Assembly (NCBI GenBank): GCA_026391935.1
Contig: JAPLDC010000103.1
Coordinates: forward strand, 1-31,040
Length of the DNA stretch: 31,040 bases
Source: Bacteroidota bacterium
Lineage (GTDB): Bacteria > Bacteroidota > Bacteroidia > 2-12-FULL-35-15
Direction of reading: 5' to 3'
The translations under genes were made by a program, and so were the position numbers. Positions within the stretch are counted from its first letter, which is position 1, and the number at the start of each line of letters is the position of its first letter. Under the pieces are notes generated by a model that was given only the letters and a program-made list of their open reading frames with translations, was not told where the DNA came from and searched no databases. Positions 24,909 through 31,040 of this stretch are shown here, piece by piece.

Positions 24909-25379
24909 TTATATGGTAGGAACTGATTTTATATAACGAACAACCTCTACACCGAATTTTTGAAGGAAATCGACTCCTTCATCGCTTTTTAAGCCTTTAA
25001 AATCAGCGTAAGAATTCAAATAATATACCTTTTTTATCCCCATTGTGTAAATTACTCTGGCGCAAGAAATACATGGGGAAAGCGTAACATATAAAGTGGC
25101 TCCCTCCATTGTTACATTATTTTTTGAAGCATATAGAATCGCATTTTGCTCAGCATGTAAAGCTAAAGAACAGCTTCCTTTACTATCACGCGGACAACCT
25201 TGTTCAGGCCATTCTACATCGCAATTATGTGTTCCTGCCGGTGGACCATTATAACCCAATGAAACAATTCGAGTTTCTTTGGTCAAAACTGCACCAACTT
25301 GGGCTTTCACACAATGGGAACGCTTGGCCAAATTTTCTGCCAATTCCATATAGATCTCATCAAAACTGGGTTTCTTCAT
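24909..25379 (-). CDS. Deoxycytidylate deaminase (dCMP deaminase, ComEB-like)
   Basis: Zinc enzyme converting dCMP to dUMP for thymidylate synthesis. 156 residues. The zinc site and catalytic Glu are HAEQNA (H75, E77) and SPCISCA (C103, C106). The N-terminal VGAVLTKETRIVSLGYNGPPAGTHNC block, with its extra Cys residues at 53, 62 and 70, is typical of the dCMP deaminase/ComEB group rather than cytidine deaminase. The start overlaps the stop of the upstream small gene as ATGA, and the S41 protease gene follows by 15 nt, forming a three-gene minus-strand unit. Confidence 0.95.
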   Translation of the reverse strand: MKKPSFDEIYMELAENLAKRSHCVKAQVGAVLTKETRIVSLGYNGPPAGTHNCDVEWPEQGCPRDSKGSCSLALHAEQNAILYASKNNVTMEGATLYVTLSPCISCARVIYTMGIKKVYYLNSYADFKGLKSDEGVDFLQKFGVEVVRYIKSVPTI

Positions 25380-25609
25380 ATACCGTTTTTTTCAGGAGAC
25401 AAAGGTAGATAAAAATTAGGCTTTAAAATGAATTTCAACCAATCTGTTAGATTGTTTACTAAATATTCCATTCCTTCCCATTTTTCGGTCTGTTTAAGAA
25501 GATCTAACACGGGTAATTGTGGCGTTTGGTAGGCTGTTTTATTTAAATTTTTTAAGGCAAAACACTGATTTTCGTCATACAAAACGTAAAAAAAACATGC
25601 TAAAAACAT
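25376..25609 (-). CDS. Small protein of unknown function upstream of dCMP deaminase
   Basis: About 77 residues from ATG 25609 (MFLACFFYVLYDENQ); a TTG one codon upstream is the alternative. No family recognised. The first 10 residues are hydrophobic, the rest is polar with aromatic residues (TPQLPVLDLLKQTEKWEGMEYLVNNLTDWLKFILKP). Its stop overlaps the dCMP deaminase start as ATGA, which argues for real, coupled translation. The abrupt hydrophobic start without a full signal peptide leaves open that it is the 3' end of a longer, lost gene. It is divergent from hemA. Confidence 0.6.
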   Translation of the reverse strand: MFLACFFYVLYDENQCFALKNLNKTAYQTPQLPVLDLLKQTEKWEGMEYLVNNLTDWLKFILKPNFYLPLSPEKNGI

Positions 25610-25666
25610 CAAAATATTAAAAAACTGACAATTTTTTTTGTTCTAAAAAAGCTTTATTTAAATACC

Positions 25667-25693
25667 GTTTCAAAGGGTTTTTTCGTTTGAAAC
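25667..25693. repeat. 8-bp inverted repeat in the hemA upstream region
   Basis: GTTTCAAA (25667-25674) and TTTGAAAC (25686-25693), spacer of 11 nt, followed on the plus strand by TTTTTGCG. It could be a small hairpin or an operator; no gene lies before it on the plus strand to terminate. Confidence 0.35.
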
Positions 25694-25728
25694 TTTTTGC
25701 GTTTTCGCATATTTGTTTGAATATTAAT

Positions 25729-25780
25729 ACAGACACGGCTATGACAGTTGTCATAATTGGTTTAAACATATGTACAGACA
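25729..25780 (+). promoter_or_regulatory. Operator-like palindrome flanked by direct repeats upstream of hemA
   Basis: TATGACA (25740-25746), GT, TGTCATA (25749-25755) is a perfect 16-bp palindrome about 73 nt before the hemA start. It is flanked by two identical TACAGACA copies at 25729-25736 and 25773-25780. I cannot assign a regulator; a dimeric heme-, iron- or redox-responsive factor would fit the gene context. Confidence 0.45.
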
Positions 25781-25827
25781 TTTGTTATATGAAATTGCTA
25801 ATAGGTAATTAACATAAATTATTGATT

Positions 25828-27024
25828 ATGGAAAGTACATTTGTAATAGGAATAACATTTAAAAATGCAGACATCACCACTCGAAGCGCATTTTCAATTA
25901 GTGCGGAAAGGCAAGTTGAATGTTATAATTTGGCAAAAGAATTAAAGTTCAACGATTTTGTGGTTTTAAGCACTTGTAACAGAACAGAGATCTATGGTCT
26001 AGGCTCTGTTGAGCTTGCAGAACAAATCATTACCACTGTTTGTAACCAGCCTAAGGAACTATTTGACACCTATAAATTCGTGAAGACTTCAGAAGAAGCT
26101 TTGGGGCATATTTTCCAGGTTGCTTCAGGACTTGATTCCCAGATATTAGGGGATTATGAAATTTTAGGGCAATTTAAAAATGCTTGTAAACTATCAAAAG
26201 AAAACGGTTTATTGGGTCCTGTATTTGAAAGAATGGCAAATGTTTGTATTCAAGCATCAAAAGAAATAAAAACAAAAACAGACCTAAGTAAAGGGACTGT
26301 TTCTGCATCCTATGCTGCAATTGAAATATTAAAAGAAAAAATTGGAGAGAAACCTACAACATGTTTATTGATAGGGACAGGTAAATTTGGAAATAATATT
26401 TCTAAGAATATCAAACATTATTTACCAAATTTCGAATTGACCATTTCAAACAGAACTTATGCAACTGCTTTGGATATTGCGATGACACACGGGTTTTCAT
26501 TATTACCATATGAAAACATCGATGAAAATCTACAAAATTTTGATGTCATTATTTTAAGTACAGCTTCCGAACAGTATATCGTTACTCCAGAACATCTGGT
26601 AAACTCTAAAATAAAATTAATTCTTGACCTTTCGATTCCGCAAACGGTTCACCCTGATTGCAAAACAAATAACAAAGTGGAAGTTCTTGACATCGATACG
26701 ATTTCTGCTATCCTTGACAAATCACTTGCAAACAGAAAAACATATCTGCCTATTGCAAATGAGATCATTAATGCACATATTGCTACCTTCGTTGATTGGA
26801 ATGATTTTTATAAAAAAAGAAGTCAAATAGTAGAATTGAAAAAAATGTTGATAGAGGCTAGTCAAGGCTGTCCTCATTTAGCAAAACTTGAAGATATAGT
26901 TAAAGAAGAAATGGTTAATAAAACAATTCAATCCTTTGTCGTAAGTTTGAAACAAAATAAAGATTTTAAATTTGAACCTGAGAAGATTTTGAGTAAATTC
27001 ATGCATTATGGACAGGCTAATTAG
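25828..27024 (+). CDS. hemA: Glutamyl-tRNA reductase
   Basis: NADPH-dependent reduction of glutamyl-tRNA to glutamate-1-semialdehyde, first step of the C5 heme pathway. I start at ATG 25828 (MESTFVIGITFKNADI), two codons after a TTG in frame. 398 residues. The catalytic cysteine is C50 in STCNRTEIY. The VASGLDSQILGDYEILGQ motif is present, and the NADPH-binding GTGKFGNNISKN follows, then a C-terminal helical dimerisation domain. The fold is complete. hemC overlaps the end by 17 nt, so the two are translationally coupled. A palindromic operator-like site lies upstream. Confidence 0.96.
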   Translation: MESTFVIGITFKNADITTRSAFSISAERQVECYNLAKELKFNDFVVLSTCNRTEIYGLGSVELAEQIITTVCNQPKELFDTYKFVKTSEEALGHIFQVASGLDSQILGDYEILGQFKNACKLSKENGLLGPVFERMANVCIQASKEIKTKTDLSKGTVSASYAAIEILKEKIGEKPTTCLLIGTGKFGNNISKNIKHYLPNFELTISNRTYATALDIAMTHGFSLLPYENIDENLQNFDVIILSTASEQYIVTPEHLVNSKIKLILDLSIPQTVHPDCKTNNKVEVLDIDTISAILDKSLANRKTYLPIANEIINAHIATFVDWNDFYKKRSQIVELKKMLIEASQGCPHLAKLEDIVKEEMVNKTIQSFVVSLKQNKDFKFEPEKILSKFMHYGQAN

Positions 27025-27934
27025 AATAGGGTCGAGAGACAGCAATTTGGCTTTATGGCAAGCAAAATTCATCGAAAATTTATTAAATCAACAAGGAATA
27101 AAAACGGAGATTATCCTTGTAAAAAGTGAAGGAGACATTAATTTAACGGTTCCATTATATGAAATGGGCGTTCAGGGAATTTTTACAAAAACACTTGACA
27201 GTGCCTTGTTATCAAACAAAATAGACATCGCTGTTCACTCCCTAAAAGATGTTCCCACACAATTACCAAAGAATTTAAAGATAGCGGCAATTCCAAAAAG
27301 GGCTATTGTTTCAGATGCTTTGGTTTTTCAGGATCCAACATTTAAAGTTTCTGAAAGAGAGGGAATAACCATTGCTACCAGCAGTTTAAGAAGAAAAGCA
27401 CAGTGGCTTAACAAATATCCTAATCATACCATTGAATCAATCCGAGGGAATATCAATACCCGATTAGAAAAACTAGGAAGTACAGCACACTGGAATGCGG
27501 CACTTTTTGCTTCGGCCGGAATTGATAGAATCGGATTAAATGTACCAAACAAATTAGAATTGGATTGGATGCTCCCTGCTCCTGCACAAGGCGCATTGGG
27601 TGTAGTGTGCCGAGAAGATGATCCGGAAGTTGAGGCTATCTGTAAAACACTTAATCATCACGAAACAGCAGTTTGTACAGGAATAGAAAGATCCTTTTTA
27701 AGAAATTTGAAAGGCGGATGTTCAATTCCTATCGCTGCTCTGGCAATTGCTGACAATAAAAAAATTCATTTCACCGGAAATATTCTTTCATTGGATGGTG
27801 TTCGGAAAGTTGAGGTTGAAATGGATTTTGATTTAGAAAATTATGAGAATGCAGGGAAGTTAGCAGCTTTGAAATTGCTGGAAAATGGGGGAGATAAGAT
27901 TGCTCAGGAGCTAAAAAGTTTTATGACAGAATAA
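27008..27934 (+). CDS. hemC: Hydroxymethylbilane synthase (porphobilinogen deaminase)
   Basis: Polymerises four porphobilinogen units into hydroxymethylbilane. 308 residues, complete. N-terminus RIGSRDSNLALWQA; HSLKDVPTQLP at 77-87; RRKAQWLN and IRGNINTRLEKL; APAQGALGV; and the dipyrromethane cofactor cysteine at C238 in LKGGCSIPIAA. The start overlaps hemA by 17 nt. The next heme gene found is hemE, 137 nt downstream; hemD, usually between them, is absent. Confidence 0.96.
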   Translation: MDRLIRIGSRDSNLALWQAKFIENLLNQQGIKTEIILVKSEGDINLTVPLYEMGVQGIFTKTLDSALLSNKIDIAVHSLKDVPTQLPKNLKIAAIPKRAIVSDALVFQDPTFKVSEREGITIATSSLRRKAQWLNKYPNHTIESIRGNINTRLEKLGSTAHWNAALFASAGIDRIGLNVPNKLELDWMLPAPAQGALGVVCREDDPEVEAICKTLNHHETAVCTGIERSFLRNLKGGCSIPIAALAIADNKKIHFTGNILSLDGVRKVEVEMDFDLENYENAGKLAALKLLENGGDKIAQELKSFMTE

Positions 27935-28071
27935 ACTATTTTGCCACAATTTCTTCCGGCAAAACTGATATTGATCAAGTAATTGATATTAGAATGGATC
28001 GCATCTTTAAACTCCTTTTGGATACTGTATTCCAGCATAGCGAAAATTAACTACGAACTAAATAAAATAAA
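27935..28071 (+). other. hemC-hemE gap where hemD is expected; contains a leftover open frame
   Basis: No hemD is present. The gap holds one open frame that runs out of the hemC tail and stops at 28048-28050; its end from ATG 27994 reads MDRIFKLLLDTVFQHSEN. It has coding-like composition but no recognisable family. It may be the 3' remnant of a lost gene, or chance. Confidence 0.45.
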
Positions 28072-29103
28072 ATGAATATAGAGCATCTTTTTATTAAAGC
28101 ATTAAAAGGCGAAAAGGTTGAAAGACCTCCTGTATGGATGATGAGACAAGCAGGAAGATATTTACCTGAATACATCGAATTAAGAAACAAATATGATTTT
28201 TTTACCCGTGTTCAAACACCTGAGTTAGCATGTGAAATAACGATACAACCTGTTGATCATATCGGAGTTGATGCCGCAATATTGTTTTCTGATATTTTAG
28301 TGATCCCTCAGGCAATGGGTCTCGAAGTGCAGCTTTTAGAACACAAAGGGCCTTTTTTACCTAAAACAATAAATACGCAAAAAGATATTGATGCGTTGAT
28401 TGTTGGGGAAGACGCTGTTGCTTCCCTCGATTATGTTAGCAAAGCAATAAAATTAATCAAGAAAGAACTGAATGATCGTGTGCCGCTGATCGGATTTGCC
28501 GGAGCTCCTTTTACAATCCTTTGTTATATGGTGGAAGGCAAAGGAAGTAAAACATTTGATAAAGCTAAACAATTTTGTTTTTCTCAACCGGAATTAGCGC
28601 ATCAATTACTTAATAAGATAACCGATGTAACCATCACCTATCTGCACGAACAAGTAAATGCAGGTGCAGATGTAATTCAGGTTTTCGATAGCTGGAGCGG
28701 AATGTTGGCCCCAAAAGATTTTAATCAATTTTCACTCCCCTATTTAAATAAAATCTCCGATAGCTTAAGCGCACGCGTTCCTGTTATTCTGTTCCCAAAG
28801 GGAAGTTGGTATGCTTTGGAAGAATTAAGCAAATCTTCTGCCGCTGCAATTGGCATTGATTGGTGTATTACTCCGAAACTTGCAAGAGCGCTTACTCAGA
28901 ATAATAAAACATTACAGGGAAATTTTGATCCATGTAAATTATTACTTTCTATTCCACAAATCCAACAAGAAGTAAAAGAGATGATCGACGCTTTTGGAGT
29001 AGACAGATACATTGCTAATTTAGGTCATGGAATACTACCTAATATTCCGGTAGAAAATGCCAAAGCTTTTGTAGACGCAGTTAAAAATTACAAGTCTCTA
29101 TAA
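28072..29103 (+). CDS. hemE: Uroporphyrinogen decarboxylase
   Basis: Decarboxylates uroporphyrinogen III to coproporphyrinogen III in the cytoplasm. 343 residues, typical. PPVWMMRQAGRYLPEY at 19-34 is the substrate-binding signature; SDILVIPQAMG, GFAGAPFTILCYMVEG, FDSWSGMLAP and NLGHGILPN near the C-terminus are all present. It uses uroporphyrinogen III, the product of HemD, so its presence implies that a HemD activity exists somewhere in the genome. hemL follows after 16 nt. Confidence 0.97.
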   Translation: MNIEHLFIKALKGEKVERPPVWMMRQAGRYLPEYIELRNKYDFFTRVQTPELACEITIQPVDHIGVDAAILFSDILVIPQAMGLEVQLLEHKGPFLPKTINTQKDIDALIVGEDAVASLDYVSKAIKLIKKELNDRVPLIGFAGAPFTILCYMVEGKGSKTFDKAKQFCFSQPELAHQLLNKITDVTITYLHEQVNAGADVIQVFDSWSGMLAPKDFNQFSLPYLNKISDSLSARVPVILFPKGSWYALEELSKSSAAAIGIDWCITPKLARALTQNNKTLQGNFDPCKLLLSIPQIQQEVKEMIDAFGVDRYIANLGHGILPNIPVENAKAFVDAVKNYKSL

Positions 29104-29119
29104 TTAATAATTTTCAATT

Positions 29120-30397
29120 ATGAACACATATCAACAAAGCGAAAAATTATTTAAAAGAGCTCAATCAACTATTCCGGGAGGTGTAAACTCACCTGTCCGT
29201 GCTTTTAAAAGTGTTGGAGGAAATCCTGTTTTTATGAAAAGTGCAAAAGGGGCTTATCTTTTTGATGTGGATGGAAACAGATACATAGACTATATCAGTT
29301 CGTGGGGGCCAATGATATTGGGCCATTGCCATGAAGATGTGGTTCGTGCTGTTCAACAAAAAGTTAGTGAAGCTATTTCTTTCGGCACTCCGACAGAATT
29401 AGAAATTTCTATGGCCGAGTTGATCACTAGCATGGCTCCAAATGTGGACCTAGTGCGGATGGTCAGTAGCGGAACGGAAGCATGTATGAGCGCGATCAGA
29501 TTGGCTAGAGGGTATACTGGCAAAGACAAAATAATTAAATTTGATGGTTGTTATCATGGTCATGCTGATTCCTTTTTAGTTAAAGCAGGAAGCGGACTTG
29601 CAACCTTCAATATTCAAACTGTACCCGGTGTAACAAAGGGTGTAGCTTGTGATACGCTTGTTGCTCCGTATAATGATCTGCCTGCGGTAGAAAAATTAAT
29701 TAAAGAAAATGCAGGAGAAATTGCAGCAATCATTATTGAACCTGTTGTAGGAAATATGGGGTGTATTTTACCGGAGCCCGGATATTTGGAAGGCTTAAGA
29801 AAACTCTGCACCCTACATAAAATTGTTTTTGTTTTTGATGAGGTAATGACGGGGTTCCGTCTTGCACCGGGTGGTGCACAGCAACGTCTAAAAATTGATG
29901 CGGACTTGGTTACCTATGGAAAAGTTATAGGCGGAGGGATGCCTGTCGGGGCTTTTGGTGGTAAAAGAGAAATTATGGAACACATCGCTCCTTTGGGAAA
30001 TGTTTATCAGGCAGGAACGTTGAGCGGAAATCCTGTCGCCACCATAGCTGGATTTACAACGCTAAGTATATTAAAAAACGACCCTAAAATTTATCAGAAT
30101 CTGGATAGCAAAACAAATTCATTGAAAGAAGGATTACATAATACCCTTTCAGCAAAAGGGATCGCACATACCATTAACCAGATTGGAAGTATGATAAGTG
30201 TACATTTTGGTGAGCACAAAGTGAATAATTTTGAGACGGCATCCAAATGCGATATTCCATTTTTTAACCGTTTCTTTCATCACATGCTTTCAAAAGGAAT
30301 TTATTTACCTCCTTCAGCATATGAAAGCTGGTTTTTAAATAATGCCTTGTCTGACGATGATATTGTGATTACTTTAGAGGCCTTAAACAAATTTTAA
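29120..30397 (+). CDS. hemL: Glutamate-1-semialdehyde 2,1-aminomutase
   Basis: PLP enzyme converting glutamate-1-semialdehyde, the HemA product, to 5-aminolevulinate. 425 residues, complete. N-terminus GGVNSPVRAFKSVGG; SSGTEACMSAIRLARG at 116-131; the PLP contact DEVMTGFR at 240-247; and the Schiff-base lysine K268 in TYGKVIGGGMP. The C-terminal GIYLPPSAYESWFLN motif is standard. It starts 16 nt after hemE without a Shine-Dalgarno sequence; hemN follows 10 nt later. Confidence 0.97.
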   Translation: MNTYQQSEKLFKRAQSTIPGGVNSPVRAFKSVGGNPVFMKSAKGAYLFDVDGNRYIDYISSWGPMILGHCHEDVVRAVQQKVSEAISFGTPTELEISMAELITSMAPNVDLVRMVSSGTEACMSAIRLARGYTGKDKIIKFDGCYHGHADSFLVKAGSGLATFNIQTVPGVTKGVACDTLVAPYNDLPAVEKLIKENAGEIAAIIIEPVVGNMGCILPEPGYLEGLRKLCTLHKIVFVFDEVMTGFRLAPGGAQQRLKIDADLVTYGKVIGGGMPVGAFGGKREIMEHIAPLGNVYQAGTLSGNPVATIAGFTTLSILKNDPKIYQNLDSKTNSLKEGLHNTLSAKGIAHTINQIGSMISVHFGEHKVNNFETASKCDIPFFNRFFHHMLSKGIYLPPSAYESWFLNNALSDDDIVITLEALNKF

Positions 30398-30407
30398 ATT
30401 AATCGAA

Positions 30408-31040
30408 ATGAACGAAGATATTTTACCCTTACTTAACAAATACGACCTTCCACTTCCTCGTTACACAAGCTACCCAACAGTCCCATACTGGGAGAAGGAA
30501 AGCATTACAAATGAGAGCTGGTCAAAAGCTGTAGTTGAAACTTTCAAAAAAGAAAATGGAGAATTGTGCATCTATATTCATTTACCATTTTGCGAAAATC
30601 TCTGTACTTTTTGTGCTTGCAATAAACGTATCACAACAAATCACAAAGTTGAAGAGCCTTATTTAGTAACTGTTTTAAAAGAGTGGGATATGTACCGCGC
30701 TTTATTGCCATCAGCACCTATCATTAGAGAGATACACCTTGGTGGAGGAACACCAACTTTTTTCAGTCCTGAAAATCTGGTGCGACTAATAAAAGGAATT
30801 ACAAAAGATTCTAAAGTTTCTCCTGATCACGAATTTAGTATTGAGGTACACCCAAATTACACCAGTGAAGAGCATTTGGCACAATTAGCTACTGTAGGTT
30901 TTAACAGAATCAGTTTAGGTGTTCAAGATTTCGATCCGGAGGTTCAGTATGTTATTAATCGTGTTCAGTCTTTTGAAACAACAAATGAAGTGGTTCAATG
31001 GGCTCGAAAACACGGCTACAATAGTATCAACATTGATCTG
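30408..31040 (+). CDS. hemN: Oxygen-independent coproporphyrinogen III oxidase, partial (C-terminus beyond window)
   Basis: Radical SAM enzyme that decarboxylates coproporphyrinogen III to protoporphyrinogen IX without oxygen. The first about 211 residues are seen. The start is ATG 30408 (MNEDILPLLNKYDLP). LPRYTSYPTVPYW is the typical HemN N-terminus. The 4Fe-4S site is C62, C66 and C69 (CENLCTFCAC), with C71 also conserved in HemN. Then EIHLGGGTPTFF, the SAM-contact SIEVHPNYT and RISLGVQDFDPEVQ. The CxxxCxxC plus extra Cys and N-terminal trip-wire region mark a true HemN rather than the HemW type. It lies 10 nt after hemL; the rest is cut by the window edge. Confidence 0.96.
   Translation, partial: MNEDILPLLNKYDLPLPRYTSYPTVPYWEKESITNESWSKAVVETFKKENGELCIYIHLPFCENLCTFCACNKRITTNHKVEEPYLVTVLKEWDMYRALLPSAPIIREIHLGGGTPTFFSPENLVRLIKGITKDSKVSPDHEFSIEVHPNYTSEEHLAQLATVGFNRISLGVQDFDPEVQYVINRVQSFETTNEVVQWARKHGYNSINIDL

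Noticed and set aside
1..31040. CRISPR arrays, tRNA or rRNA genes, prophage or insertion sequences
   Set aside because: I looked for spaced direct repeats, tRNA cloverleaf ends, rRNA signatures, integrases and transposases and saw none.

Overview
The window is an AT-rich chromosomal segment from a member of the Bacteroidota, most likely of the Flavobacteriales or a related aerobic or facultative lineage. The signs are Bacteroidota-specific families (DUF4270 lipoprotein, DUF6427 membrane protein, two-domain TonB receptor), promoters of the TTG / TAnnTTTG type, few Shine-Dalgarno sequences, and known neighbourhoods such as radA-UPF0104-panD-panC, glmS beside DUF4270, and hemA-hemC-hemE-hemL-hemN. 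It is mostly housekeeping chromosome. I see no rRNA, tRNA, CRISPR array, prophage or intact transposon.

Layout. 1-4087 (minus): panC, panD, a flippase-like membrane protein, a heptose-phosphate nucleotidyltransferase and radA (cut by the window edge). 4240-8331 (plus): a stand-alone GT5-like protein, a DUF4270 lipoprotein and glmS, closed by a strong terminator. 8414-11117 (minus): 3-hydroxyanthranilate dioxygenase behind a broken TonB-dependent receptor gene. 11250-12347 (plus): dprA. 12498-14637 (minus): an Lrp-type regulator, a truncated YjbR protein, a DUF502 membrane protein and a frameshifted exported coiled-coil protein. 14735-16279 (plus): an acyl-CoA carboxylase beta subunit, convergent with a broken pgeF. 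17098-20477: purD, a small membrane protein on the minus strand, DUF6427 and purQ. 20677-21042 (plus): an unrecognised small protein. 21101-22778 (minus): nadD, a TM2 protein and sodA. 23012-23221 (plus): a small lipoprotein. 23292-25609 (minus): a small unknown protein, dCMP deaminase and an S41 protease. 25828-31040 (plus): heme operon hemA-hemC-hemE-hemL-hemN (hemN cut by the edge).

The genes cover coenzyme and cofactor supply (pantothenate, NAD, heme), purine and pyrimidine nucleotides, amino-sugar supply for the envelope, DNA repair and uptake (RadA, DprA) and oxidative defence (SodA).

The most notable feature is a set of lesions in otherwise healthy sequence. The TonB receptor and pgeF each lack an internal block and change frame at the join. 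yjbR lacks its N-terminus. A coiled-coil gene has a one-base frame change at an A-run. hemD is missing from its usual place between hemC and hemE. This may be real gene decay by short deletions, or an assembly or sequencing artefact; reads would decide. Smaller points are an operator-like palindrome upstream of hemA, a GC-rich repeat patch before purD, a GT5-like protein without its substrate-binding motif, and a terminator that redefines the start of the TM2 gene. No convincing new multi-gene system was found.
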